From Helicoverpa zea (taxonomy: Eukaryota; Arthropoda; Insecta; Lepidoptera; Noctuidae), in contig NC_061482.1 in the NCBI RefSeq assembly GCF_022581195.2, forward strand, positions 17,174,001 through 17,238,000: a DNA stretch of 64,000 nt, in the 5' to 3' direction. Of this stretch, positions 25,501 to 31,203 are shown one piece after another. The notes beneath the pieces are model-generated. The model saw only the letters and a program-made list of their open reading frames with translations, had not been told where the DNA came from and did no database searches. Each line of letters starts with the position of its first letter. Position 1 is the first letter of the stretch. The translations under genes were made by a program, and so were the position numbers.

Positions 25501-25878
25501 CAACCAGCTGCGCATTACATACTATACTGCACAATGCATACTATATTGTTTTACAAAAAAAGTTAGCAAAGAAACAATAAATTCGCACACACTCGTAAAA
25601 AACATCATCGTTCGGATAGTTTGCACATTCGCAATATAAGCCCTCACCGTCTTATTGTCCAGTACCGCAGCCACCTTCTGACCATCGTCCACAGCTTCGA
25701 ACCTGTCCAGCCAGCCGTCACCTTCAGCAATCGCCACCAGCTCCTCCCCCAAACCCTTGAAGAATCCCTTCGAGTTGGAGCACAGCGTCACATTGCTGCA
25801 GGCGGCCGCATACCCTGGGTCTGTCTCCTCGTAGATGCGCGGCATTCTGAACCCTGGAATGTGTGGCAGAACGCCCAT
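5288..25878 (-). CDS. SMYD4: SMYD4, SET and MYND domain-containing protein 4 (12 coding exons)
   Basis: This is a putative protein-lysine methyltransferase of the SMYD family. Exons (high to low): 25648-25878, 22672-22843, 20275-20460, 16973-17119, 15123-15202, 13984-14105, 13495-13631, 11889-12332, 7618-7801, 6691-6909, 5859-6003, 5288-5512. All junctions are GT-AG with matching phase, giving 2292 nt and 763 aa (human SMYD4 is about 800). The N-terminal half, exons 1-5, is helical and TPR-like. SET begins at GRFAVANAPIKTGDVV (~273-288). The MYND zinc finger is inserted in SET as in all SMYDs: Cys 307, 310, 325, 328, 334, 338, His 347, Cys 351. A Lys-rich possible nuclear signal lies at ~409-428. 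The SAM motif reads NHDC (559-562), and ENYG carries the likely catalytic Tyr 593. The post-SET cysteines are CDCTAC (617-622). The start ATG has a G at +4 and an in-frame stop 8 codons upstream. The substrate is unknown. NHDCYPGV departs from the usual NHSCxPN. Confidence 0.95.
5585..5655 (+). repeat. LINE/SINE 3' tail ending (gat)n
   Basis: The segment 'cagcagtggactgcgatagg' is followed by gatgatgatg. The same tail occurs at 58725-58790. It is a common moth retroelement 3' end, here in SMYD4 intron 11. Confidence 0.55.
5859..6003 (-). CDS. SMYD4: SMYD4 coding exon 11
   Basis: This exon encodes CPNLACSSKFRAALQALPNR then CAKCSSPIDRNLVK. Two further Cys pairs follow post-SET, as in other SMYD4 proteins. 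The acceptor is ttgcag, the donor gtattt, and it ends in phase 0. Confidence 0.92.
6010..6115 (-). repeat. Moth retroelement fragment with (acag)n
   Basis: This fragment has an acagacagacag microsatellite followed by 'agggttccgttttttcc' and 'tacggaaccct'. It is the same family as the larger pieces at 23245-23525 and 47870-48010. It lies in SMYD4 intron 10. Confidence 0.5.
6315..6535 (+). repeat. SINE-like repeat, 'cccgcggcttcgcccgcg' family
   Basis: It starts with the GC-rich 'cgcccgcggcttcgcccgcg' and ends 'tttataatattagtaggga'. The second half is found inverted at 29060-29215. Related fragments sit throughout the window. It lies in SMYD4 intron 10. Confidence 0.6.
6691..6909 (-). CDS. SMYD4: SMYD4 coding exon 10 (SET end, post-SET)
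   Basis: This exon encodes YFEGRKIVLRATRPLAPGEM, then VAENYGPHF and FRCDCTACKEDW. Tyr 593 in ENYG is at the usual catalytic position. The three cysteines are the post-SET zinc ligands. Confidence 0.95.
7618..7801 (-). CDS. SMYD4: SMYD4 coding exon 9 (SET core)
   Basis: This exon encodes AHLAIIELIVRNLFLLQFNA to VYIAVGIFPVGALFNHDCYP. This is the SET core, with NHDC in place of the usual NHSC. The acceptor is ctccag and the donor gtgaaa. Confidence 0.94.
7920..8320 (+). pseudogene. LINE reverse transcriptase C-terminus, decayed
   Basis: An open stretch reads IRREISDCAFLLKTFNNNIN, CPDILSKF, FNVPSKLKRFNP and FIVRASRSFNNICKQHD. This order is characteristic of the C-terminus of non-LTR reverse transcriptases (CR1/jockey group). 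No catalytic domain is present, so it is a 5'-truncated relic. It lies in SMYD4 intron 8 just left of the mariner-type element. Confidence 0.6.
8640..8816 (+). mobile_element. SINE-like insertion with poly(A) and 14-bp target duplication
   Basis: The insert is flanked by identical GGTCAAGCCACGCC (8626-8639 and 8817-8830; up to 16 bp if the preceding AA is counted). It ends in 26 A's (8791-8816). Internal 'gtacataaaaggcctatgac' and 'cactccctcaccgctgct' also occur inverted at 12968-13125. There is no coding potential. It interrupts the 5' region of the mariner-type element, so it is younger than that element's arrival. Confidence 0.8.
8947..10775 (+). pseudogene. Mariner-type transposase split by a LINE insertion
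   Basis: The protein would be a DDE/D-type cut-and-paste transposase. Translation starts at ATG 8947 (MSYQFTSREYTAMIRAYFLC) with an N-terminal helix-turn-helix (NVRTVVNAYQRLL, RSTNDAARHFNISQ). The first acidic residue is in FSDECMF (codon 154) and the second in QQDGAPPHY (codon 245). After RWI the frame enters inserted LINE sequence. The rest resumes at 10509 with GRGGPVAWPPRSPDLTPLDF, whose Asp is the third acidic residue. Leaving out the insert, 36 residues separate the second and third Asp, and total length is about 356 residues, usual for the superfamily. I see no other stop or frameshift. The interrupted reading frame 8947-10212 instead fuses transposase to LINE protein. Confidence 0.85.
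9751..10497 (+). mobile_element. 5'-truncated jockey-like LINE inserted in the transposase ORF
   Basis: It is bounded by a perfect 11-bp duplication GTCGGTGGATC (9740-9750 and 10498-10508) and ends in 56 A's (10442-10497). It encodes the end of a jockey-type ORF2 (PIMTYAGAIFAHAKPRFIHR, RRITGAPFYVRNEMLHVDLK) with a stop at 10210-10212. The same protein end is found at 50772-51212 on the minus strand. The long uninterrupted A tract and clean duplication indicate a recent insertion. Confidence 0.9.
11455..11545 (+). repeat. LINE 3' tail with (aaat)n
   Basis: A short non-coding segment ends in aaataaataaata and aaataaataaata runs at about 11508-11541, the style of tail seen on the LINE at the left end. 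No coding sequence accompanies it. Confidence 0.4.
11889..12332 (-). CDS. SMYD4: SMYD4 coding exon 8 (SET insert, Lys-rich stretch)
   Basis: This is the longest exon (444 nt). It encodes GSGMSVLSHIALRMV, a basic run around KKSKIKSRKERLNRSKKGIK, an acidic run, and then a helical segment with RAAQIYALCTHS. It aligns in order with the variable insert of SMYD4 proteins. It runs phase 1 to phase 1. Confidence 0.92.
12454..12897. mobile_element. Foldback MITE, 127-bp arms (copy 1)
   Basis: The two arms, 12454-12580 and 12771-12897, are inverted copies with near-complete identity. They contain the palindromic 'aacctacgtaggt', 'ggtcccggtcatattagac' and 'cagtgcacataagataaaac'. The 190-bp middle is unique. 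One arm plus part of the middle recurs at 60264-60488. There is no coding capacity. It lies in SMYD4 intron 7 and would form a long hairpin in the pre-mRNA. Confidence 0.85.
12968..13125 (-). repeat. SINE-like repeat, same family as 8640-8816
   Basis: Read on the minus strand it contains 'gtacataaaaggcctatgac' and 'cactccctcaccgctgctg'. It lacks a clear poly(A), so it is a decayed or truncated copy. It lies in SMYD4 intron 7. Confidence 0.65.
13495..13631 (-). CDS. SMYD4: SMYD4 coding exon 7 (MYND zinc finger)
   Basis: This exon encodes LDDCENEAPVWCPKCSGVAF then CSAACKDAAVSSYHSFECQF, the CxxC, CxxxC and HxxxC zinc ligands of MYND. The acceptor is tttcag and the donor gtaagt. Confidence 0.95.
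13780..13985 (-). repeat. tRNA-like SINE fragment
   Basis: On the minus strand 'gggtctcgggttcaattccc' gives a B-box-like sequence of a Pol III promoter, and an oppositely placed 'ttgatcaagagcgcgac' may be the A-box side. It does not fold into a complete tRNA by eye, so I call it SINE debris. It lies in SMYD4 intron 6 and reaches exon 6. Confidence 0.4.
13984..14105 (-). CDS. SMYD4: SMYD4 coding exon 6 (start of SET, first MYND cysteines)
   Basis: This exon encodes GRFAVANAPIKTGDVVLVDP followed by PYAACLLADYYGTHCLHCFK. The opening is the SET N-lobe that contacts SAM in SMYD structures. CLHC is the first zinc pair of MYND. It ends in phase 2 at donor gtaagg. Confidence 0.94.
14725..14930 (+). 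repeat. SINE-like repeat with (ta)n end
   Basis: This is the same family as 6315 and 16755. It contains 'cccgctatttcacccgcgtc', 'aaaaactatcctatgtcc', 'cggttcagccgttcttgag' and ends in tatatatatata. It lies in SMYD4 intron 5. Confidence 0.55.
15123..15202 (-). CDS. SMYD4: SMYD4 coding exon 5
   Basis: This is an 80-nt exon encoding ITLTGGAKQNMPSLSKLLKI and then IEDETK. It enters in phase 1 and leaves in phase 0, with acceptor tttcaag and donor gtattt. The donor is weaker than its neighbours. Confidence 0.85.
15325..15435 (+). repeat. SINE-like repeat fragment
   Basis: 'actagccgctttcctgcggt' and 'cacccgcgtcccgtgggaac' identify a truncated copy of the same dispersed family. It lies in SMYD4 intron 4. 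Confidence 0.55.
15655..15875 (+). repeat. SINE-like repeat fragment with (gttt)n
   Basis: It begins 'tactaatattataaagcaga', has tttgtttgtttgtttg, and ends 'gatgcgggtgaaaccgc'. The same dispersed family layout is seen at 22440-22640. It lies in SMYD4 intron 4. Confidence 0.55.
16525..16672. mobile_element. Small MITE with 'cggtcgttcccaatatt' inverted ends
   Basis: The left end 'cgaccgttcccaatatt' pairs with the right end 'aatattgggaacgaccg'. The arms continue imperfectly for about 50 bp including 'tttgcttactagaga'. A related half is found at 22006-22108. It lies in SMYD4 intron 4. Confidence 0.65.
16755..16955 (+). repeat. SINE-like repeat, nearly full
   Basis: It runs from 'cagactagccgttttcccgc' through 'cacccgcgtcccgtgggagc' to 'ataatattagtatagatag', and its 3' end lies 18 bp from SMYD4 exon 4. 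Confidence 0.6.
16973..17119 (-). CDS. SMYD4: SMYD4 coding exon 4
   Basis: This exon encodes GAGEATRAKVSYELAGRLLG... to QTEEKPG. It is 147 nt, phase 1 in and out, with acceptor ttccag and donor gtaaca. It is acidic and helical, linking the TPR region to SET. Confidence 0.9.
17175..18400. other. SMYD4 intron 3 (left part): tRNA-SINE pieces, no gene
   Basis: Pieces of the tRNA-derived SINE in minus orientation are visible at about 17275-17480 and, more weakly, 17995-18130 ('caaccaatcttatctgggtt'-like and 'actaccagtgctactactgc'-like traces). The intervening open frames are short and have no domain I recognise. Confidence 0.4.
18400..19870. other. SMYD4 intron 3 (middle): AT-rich, no recognised gene
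   Basis: This part is mostly unique AT-rich sequence. A decayed SINE-like fragment ('cttctggttaaatttcaaaa', 'gaggaaggctataggctact') lies at about 19255-19350 and another short one at about 19805-19865. No exon-like stretch was seen. Confidence 0.4.
19876..19985 (-). repeat. 3' end of the LINE family seen at 1-2635
   Basis: Read on the minus strand it has 'aagtgcctcactaacgcatt', 'ctgtaatgttagtgataagg' and a run of aaat repeats. This matches the 3' UTR at about 2540-2625. It is a second, truncated copy of the same LINE, in SMYD4 intron 3. Confidence 0.7.
20116..20258. mobile_element. MITE with 'cttactacaaaaactt' ends (copy A)
   Basis: Short inverted ends ('gccttactacaaaaactt' and 'aagattttgtggtacgacgg') surround 'caacgtcataatttg'. 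Better copies of the family are at 26417-26540 and 27202-27345. It ends 17 bp from SMYD4 exon 3. Confidence 0.65.
20275..20460 (-). CDS. SMYD4: SMYD4 coding exon 3
   Basis: This exon encodes GDDAISEGGISLALSLWLRS...YYWRMGHCYK. It has a TPR signature with small residues at the helix-packing positions (ALEDLKMAL, YWRMGHCY). The exon is 62 codons long, phase 1 in and out, with acceptor tttcag and donor gtgaga. Confidence 0.92.
20490..20690 (+). repeat. 3' half of tRNA-derived SINE
   Basis: 'ccttggcagtcgttacgggt', 'ccaaggggtattgggttgcc' and 'ggttagactggaagccgacc' match the 3' half of the full copy at 28288-28690. The tRNA-like head is missing. It lies in SMYD4 intron 2. Confidence 0.7.
20690..20830 (+). 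repeat. LINE 3' tail with (gattt)n
   Basis: 'tgctggggagtttgttgcgc' is followed by a sequence ending in repeated 'gatttgatttg'. A related tail is at 40045-40130. It directly abuts the SINE fragment, so one probably inserted at the other's end. Confidence 0.5.
21748..21978. mobile_element. MITE with 62-bp perfect inverted repeats
   Basis: The left arm starts TATAGTTCGGCCATTCAGAG and its exact complement ends the element at 21978. I read 62 matching bases per arm with no mismatch. The middle is about 107 bp, AT-rich and non-coding. The outer TATA/TA could include a TA or longer target duplication. It lies in SMYD4 intron 2. The perfect arms suggest a recent insertion or conversion. Confidence 0.85.
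22006..22108. repeat. Partial MITE related to 16525-16672
   Basis: It shares 'ttgacgttacttgtat', 'tctctagtaagcaaa' and 'agattattgggaa' with the element in intron 4, but lacks the left end. Confidence 0.5.
22440..22640 (+). repeat. SINE-like repeat fragment
   Basis: 'tttttgtttgtttgtaccgt', then 'aatccaggtaaggtactagc', then 'gggtgaaaccgctggcagaa' are the usual 3' features of the dispersed family. It lies about 30 bp from SMYD4 exon 2. Confidence 0.5.
22672..22843 (-). CDS. SMYD4: SMYD4 coding exon 2
   Basis: This exon encodes IMEALNEVLSRIQPL...LRAPMTG. The acceptor is ttgcag, the donor gtaagg, and it ends in phase 1. DLDKALALASQAVLRAP has the helix pattern of a TPR repeat. Confidence 0.92.
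22860..22930 (+). repeat. tRNA-SINE tail fragment
   Basis: 'cagctgaatccggttagact', 'ggaagccgaccccgacatgg' and 'gggaaaaaggctcg' are the SINE 3' end. They lie next to SMYD4 exon 2. Confidence 0.6.
23085..23195 (-). repeat. tRNA-like SINE head fragment
   Basis: The minus strand reads 'gggttcgattgcccgtacgg', a good Pol III B box. The 5' part ('tggcgcaatgttcaccgtgc') could be the A-box side. It is not a cloverleaf I can complete, so I treat it as a SINE head. Confidence 0.4.
23245..23525 (+). repeat. Dispersed moth repeat with (gtcc)n
   Basis: It runs from 'agggttccctattgttttcg' through gtccgtccgtccgtccgtc to 'cgagtccgactcgcactt'. Shorter relatives are at 6010-6115 and 47870-48010. It lies in SMYD4 intron 1. 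Confidence 0.6.
23530..25640. other. SMYD4 intron 1 (upstream part): no gene seen
   Basis: This is AT-rich unique sequence. A tRNA-SINE 3' piece in plus orientation sits at about 24615-24765 ('agtctgacaaccagtcagtc', 'gcggtcgcttcttgtaaaac'). The 'ccagctgcgcattacat' repeat (minus) is at 25455-25520. The 108-codon open frame at 24107-24433 has no feature I recognise. Confidence 0.4.
25648..25878 (-). CDS. SMYD4: SMYD4 coding exon 1
   Basis: This exon encodes residues 1-77 (MGVLPHIPGFRMPRIYEETD...VLDNKT) and ends in phase 0 at donor gtgagg. In-frame TAA at 25903-25905 fixes this ATG as the first one available. A possible acceptor (accacag) lies about 20 bp upstream of the ATG, so a non-coding 5' exon is likely. 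Confidence 0.9.
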
Positions 25879-26416
25879 TTTATTTTGAACTATTCCTGTG
25901 GTTTATGACGTTGTGTTCATAAGGAGTTAGTTGTGACATAAATAATTTTTAAAAACAAATTCGGGTTCGCAAGTCACTACCGGGCCCATGAGCGAAGACA
26001 TTGCCGGGAATTGACAGGGTGTCGCCGTCAACGGACACGTCTGGGAGGACATCATCATCATCAATAGCCTCGGTTTCGGTTCATTTCAATTAATAGGTAA
26101 TATTGATAATGTTATCTCTATATTCTCGCGGTTTTACCAACGTCCTGTGAGAACCACTTTCAGCTCTCGGATAAAAAGGAGCCTGTCTTTTTTCAGGTTC
26201 TAGACTATCTGGACACCAAATATCACCGATTCTGTCGTAAAAGCCCGATTTGTATTGCAAAGATGCACTGATGTAAAATATATTTTTGAAGTGTTTGAGC
26301 AAATGCAAATTGGACGTCACTAGAAGTGCAGACAAACATTCTTCAATTAAAACAGTCAATAAGCTCTGATTGATAGGAAATTGACGGAATTGTCATCTCG
26401 CTCGTTAAATACCTAC

Positions 26417-26540
26417 CGTCTTACCACAAAAACTTTTAAACGTCAGTTTATGCCTTGACGTTGACATATGGTTCATTTTGCAGCCAAAATTTTATTAGAC
26501 AAGTGTAAAACAGGGTTTAAAGTTTTTGTAGTAAGGCCAC
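26417..26540. mobile_element. MITE with 'cttaccacaaaaactttt' ends (copy B)
   Basis: The left end 'gtcttaccacaaaaactttt' and the right end 'aaagtttttgtagtaaggcc' are inverted. The inside reads as the complement of copy C (27202-27345), including 'tcattttgcagccaaaattt'. No coding sequence. Confidence 0.75.
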
Positions 26541-27039
26541 TACTGTTTAAACATATTTATATTTAACCGAATTAAAAAAGGCGGAGGTTCTCAATACATC
26601 CGCTTTTTTAGTTATCTTAAAAAAAAAAGAGTATACTTGCAATCGGATTCCATTTTCATCAGGTCATGATTCGATAATAAAATGATGATACTCTAAGAAA
26701 TGGAGGGTAGCTCTTGAAAATTGTAGGCATGAAACTTGAAAACATAGAAAACTTGAAGTTCGTGTATATTTTCACATTCACATTAGTATCACATTCCAAT
26801 ATGAATAGAATGATGAAGATAGATAAAATAACGATTCGATAGTCTCGAGTCTAAAATTAGCGCTGGACTAAACTGACAAATGTCAGCGCGATACACGCTT
26901 GGCATAACGATAAATGTAATACATAATACTCTAATCATTGATTTGCCTAGCCTTTTCCCTGATGCAGATGACAAGGTACCACCGTTTCACATGGAGCGAG
27001 TGCTATTTGAGTTTCCTCAATTGAATACCATGGAAAGAC

Positions 27040-27190
27040 TGACCATGTGGGATACACAAATCATTCTGACAACCAGTCTTACTTAGGGTTTGGATCGTCC
27101 GGGTAATTGGATTGAGAAGGTCAAATAGGCAGTTGTTCCTTGTTAAACACTGGTACTGAGCTGCTTCCTATTAGGTTGGAAGCTGTTGTA
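27040..27190 (+). repeat. tRNA-SINE 3' fragment
   Basis: 'attctgacaaccagtcttac', 'cgtccgggtaattggattga' and 'cactggtactgagctgcttc' match the SINE 3' half with many substitutions, so it is an old copy. Confidence 0.5.
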
Positions 27191-27201
27191 GATTATAAGG
27201 G

Positions 27202-27345
27202 CCTTACTACAAAAACTTTAATCCCTGTTTTACACTTGTCTAATAAAATTTTGGCTGCAAAATGAACCATATGTCAACGTCATAATTTGACATTTTTTTA
27301 GACAAGGCATAAACTGACGTTTAAAAGTTTTTGTGGTAAGACGGT
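27202..27345. mobile_element. MITE with 'cttactacaaaaacttt' ends (copy C)
   Basis: This is a 144-bp element with inverted ends 'gccttactacaaaaacttta' and 'ttaaaagtttttgtggtaag', containing 'tgtcaacgtcataatttgac'. It is the same family as copies A and B. Confidence 0.75.
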
Positions 27346-27349
27346 GAAA

Positions 27350-28285
27350 CGCTAACCTTCTCGGTTATATATGCTTGACGTTTCATCTGTGTGACAGCTG
27401 TCAGTTGTAACTAAACCCGCGTTTTTGGACCTTACGTCAAAACGTGGTTTTCAACTACCCTAGCTAGCTCGGCATTTTGCTATCTATCAGAAGCCGACTC
27501 CAGCAACAGATGATGATGGAAAGACCGGTTGTTAAACTTTTGGCTTCAAACTGCCAAAGATAAACTTGAAAGCCGGTTACCACCAATCAAGAGTGCTTTC
27601 TGAAACACAGGAGAACTACTCATGACTTTCACCCATTGTTTAGACTTATGATCGATCGACATAAATACATACACGAGTAGGTATCTGTTAAGAAAAATGT
27701 CCTTCTTTTAGTTTAGTTTTAACGTTACACTTAGGAAAAAAACTAGTTAAAGTACGAGGATTACGGATACGACATAATTTTGTTGTTACTAACGATCACT
27801 TTACGTTACAAATTATTACCTATTATTTTGGAAATTGGATTCGTGCCAATAGTTTTCATTCACACTTCCTCGTGTTAAAGATAATTCGTAAGTATAGGTT
27901 CAGTCCTACAAATAATACCTATACGTTCACATATTTGTGGAGAACTGCAGCGGAAAATACTAAGAAGTTTTACTGAAGTAATGATTCAAACTTAAACATG
28001 TTAGTTTCAATAAGAGGACCCGTTTACAGCAAACTCTTTAGTCGGCTGAAAGTAGACAAGACCTACCGCTTGATAAGTAAGGAGATGTGGACAAAGATTA
28101 ACATATAGATTTTCTTTAAAAAAATGCTAAAAATCGAGCATCGCGCCCACTGACAGGCGACTGTGTAGTCTTTAGTGTGCAAGCAAATAGTCTATACCTA
28201 CCACAATATAACAAAGCTGAATTCTTGTTTGCTTGAACTACTGCATGAATCTAAGGAACTGCTGCACTAATTTGGAAAATTCTTG
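27350..28285. other. No gene recognised
   Basis: Unique AT-rich sequence with only short open frames. No exon-like or repeat structure stood out, apart from a faint 'aagccgactccagcaacaga' SINE-like trace near 27490. Confidence 0.35.
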
Positions 28286-28287
28286 TA

Positions 28288-28690
28288 GTGGGTGATGTCG
28301 TGATGGCCTTGTGGGCAAAGAACCTACCGCTCGAGTATGAGGGCGCGGGTTCGATTCCAGGTCAGGCAAGTACCAATGCAACTTTTCTAAGTTTGTGTGT
28401 GCTTTCTAAGTACATCTTAGACACCAATGACTGTGTTTCGGATGGCACGTTAAACTGTAGGTCCCGGCTGTCATTAAACATCCTTGGCAGTCGTTACGGG
28501 TAGTCAGAAGCCAGTAAGTCTGACACCAGTCTTACCAAGGGGTATTGGGTTGCCCGGGTAACTGGGTTGAGGGGGTCAGATAGGGCAGTCGCTCCTTGTA
28601 AAGCACTGGTGCTCAGCTACATCCGGTTAGACTGGAAGCCGACACCAACATAGTTGGGAAAAGGGCTCAGAGGATGAGGATGAAAGGTAA
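28288..28690 (+). mobile_element. tRNA-derived SINE, near full length
   Basis: The head has an A-box-like 'gatggccttgtgggcaaag' and a perfect B box GGTTCGATTCC at 28348-28358. Next comes a tRNA-unrelated body: 'accaatgactgtgtttcgga', 'ccttggcagtcgttacgggt' and 'ggggtattgggttgcccggg'. It ends 'ggttagactggaagccgaca' and a gat-rich microsatellite. This layout is that of noctuid tRNA-SINEs, transcribed by RNA polymerase III and moved by LINE machinery. It is the reference for the fragments elsewhere in the window. Confidence 0.85.
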
Positions 28691-29054
28691 CTTAATTTCC
28701 ACGGAATGTGGATGAAGCCGCTGGCGAAGGCAAGTAAGTACATTTAAAAAGACATTATTTCGTGTAGTTTTTAAATACATTTGTTCCAGGCATTTTATCA
28801 TTTAAACAATGGTCCTTAGATCAGCCAAACCTAATGCCGATTCGCGCATGGTCTTTGCGTTACTTGCACGCAGTTCTGGAGCGCCATAAGGTTTGGCGCG
28901 AACTATATCCGTCATTATACTACATGCAGCATTAAATAAATGGGGCAGATTGAATAGCGATGGGCATCAGTCTCAGTGCCGGCTGCCAATGCAAACATAC
29001 ACGAATAATAATATAATGTAGCTATGTATGTCGTACATATTACATACCACTGCC

Positions 29055-29215
29055 TGGGACCATCCCTACTAATATTATAGATGCGATAGTAACTGTGTCT
29101 GTCTGTCTGTCTGTTACGCTTCCACGTCTAAACCAATGAACTAATTTTAATAAAATTTGGTACAGAGATAGAGTTGACCTTGAGAAAGAACATAGGATAG
29201 TTGTTGCATATGTCA
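29055..29215 (-). repeat. SINE-like repeat, 3' half, inverted
   Basis: It is the complement of the 6390-6535 segment: 'atccctactaatattataga', tctgtctgtctgtctg, and 'tggtacagagatagagttga'. Confidence 0.6.
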
Positions 29216-29704
29216 TCTTCGCTGACTTTACTTCCTCCGTGACTGGGACTGACATATATTGCGAAATACCTAAGTCGCTTTAAAACATACCTCTTGTATG
29301 CCGCTAATTATAAAATAAGAAAAAAATCAATTGTGTCTCGTGTATATCTGCGCACCGACATACAACAGGTTAAAATATTACCATCGACATACTTACATTA
29401 AAATCCTTTAGATATTTTTAGAGAATCTAATTAAATTATACATTGTAATTTGGAATTGTCTGTCTTTTCGGTTTATTATTAGTACTAATAATCATATTTC
29501 TTTTTATTTAATCAAATACGCACAATCCTATTATGATTTAGGTTATTTAACTTTTACCAAATAAACTATTCAACACTGATACTATTTACACCTCATAAAA
29601 ATAGTTAAAAACCAAAAATTTACCTATGGTAATAAGTAAAGCAATAAAGATTTCAATAGGCCTTCGTTTTGTAAAAATATGTAAATAATAATAAGAATTT
29701 TTTG

Positions 29705-29870
29705 TTACCTTATTTTGTTTACGAGATGTAGCGAAGACGGCGCGCGCGCCTCTCGGCCGATGCGCGCGGATCGTAGCTAAAATTACATCGCATTGGTTCT
29801 TGTAACTCTATCGAGACGAACGTTCTATTTTCGAGATGGAACAGCAGCGCCACCTATCGTAACAACCTGG
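29705..29870 (-). promoter_or_regulatory. GC-rich block, possible SMYD4 promoter / non-coding first exon
   Basis: This is a sharp GC island (gcgcgcgcgcctctcggccg) in AT-rich surroundings. On the minus strand it ends at a candidate donor AAG|gtaaca (29706-29713 region), and SMYD4 exon 1 has a candidate acceptor just 5' of its ATG. It also has 'gataggtggcgctgctgttc', a GC-rich motif type seen near insect starts. The link to SMYD4 is inference, and no TATA or Inr is certain. Confidence 0.3.
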
Positions 29871-30189
29871 AACTTCAAAACATTGTTATTGATAGCAAAA
29901 AAAGAGGCATGAATGTTAAAAAATTGTTTTGATTAGGTTTCTATTTAAGTGATTTTTTTAGGTTTTATGTTAGTTATTTTAAATTTTGTATTATTTTTTT
30001 AGGAAAGTAGCTCGCTGTGGAGTACCTACAAATTGGTATGTAATAAAGGCTCAAAAAAAGAATAGCTTCTGAAAATATCGCTTGCATGCAATTATCTTTA
30101 TTTAATTATCAGACCGTGAATCCATAAAAAAACTTAATATATAAACTGTAATACTAAATAATCTACGTTTACGACACTGAAATCGGGCG

Positions 30190-30475
30190 TCACACTATCC
30201 ACGGGGTATGTAAGACACACCCACGGAACTGTGCTACTCGACCCAGTGCCGCAGCCATGGGTAGTCCCACCTACCGCACAATGTGCTCAGCATGCTGTGG
30301 GAGCTGTCACGACCTGCGAAGAATCGAGGAACAGCGCTTCCGGATGATGGCATGAAATCCATCTATCCTCGCCGCAGCGAACATCCCGAAGCGCTGCAAA
30401 AACGTGGCAGCCCCACCAGCATCCTGAACGCATTGTTGTACCTATTGGACTCAAAATGAAATACCGCATCAATCA
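30190..30475 (-). pseudogene. Decayed LINE reverse transcriptase C-terminus
   Basis: On the minus strand a broken frame gives AAARIDGFHAIIRKRCSSIL followed by stops and ARWD-like remnants. The 'HAIIRKR..SLLRR' pattern is typical of the R1/jockey ORF2 end. It is too decayed to assign more closely. Confidence 0.4.
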
Positions 30476-30879
30476 ATATGAATATGTACTTACCCATTTA
30501 CTGAACAACCGCTTTAGTTAGTCAGGTTAATTTAGACATTTGAAGTTACATAAATTCACAAGCTGAAAATTGGTGAGATCGTTTATCATAATCATATCGT
30601 TTCTTGCAAAATATAATTTAAAATTACCCATATTCCCTATGGAAAAAATCCCTCTATGGAAAAAATCCATTAAAGGTCAAAGTAAAAAAAGAAGTTTTCT
30701 TGTGATTTTCAAAAAATGTAGCATAGTTATAATAGTTATATAAATATTATATAATATGTACACGTTTCCACGCTACCCATGAGGTAGTGTACTTAGCGCG
30801 TTTTTTTTAACGTGGTATCCCCAGTAGGCCTATTCCACGTGACCGTTATCATCCTGTTTAGTTTGAAACTATTGCAAGG

Positions 30880-31203
30880 TATATGGCAAAGACTACAAAT
30901 GATAAAAGTGCTGTAAATGACTACGGTGGTGATGGATACGTCAGATTACAATGTAAAAAGGATTCTGATTGAGAGTCGAGCTCTCAATGTTTGTACAAGA
31001 GATGCCGATGCTACTGACTACATAAACGCTATGTCAAAAGTGGGTAAACTAAACCCTGAAGTGAAAGAATTTCAAGCAAAATTGACATTAAAATGTCACT
31101 ACGTAATAGCCTGAAACGACATTCGTCCCAAAATCGAGGAACAAGGAACCGGAAAATAATAACGGTATAAAAGAAATTGCTACAAATTCAAGACATAACA
31201 TTG
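30880..31203 (+). pseudogene. Unique 5' flank of the tandem array, with related copy at 43.99-44.07 kb
   Basis: A 65-codon open frame (30917-31114) contains DADATDYINAMSKVGKLNPE. A related sequence with ATDQLYAMSKVSKLN lies just upstream of the inverted unit at 43990-44070. The two therefore share an ancestor that included this leader and the array unit. I do not recognise the protein. Confidence 0.4.

Noticed and set aside
28288..28362. Possible tRNA gene (A and B boxes)
   Set aside because: The B box is perfect, but the segment continues into the SINE body and recurs with it at 48.4-48.8 kb. No complete cloverleaf is seen.
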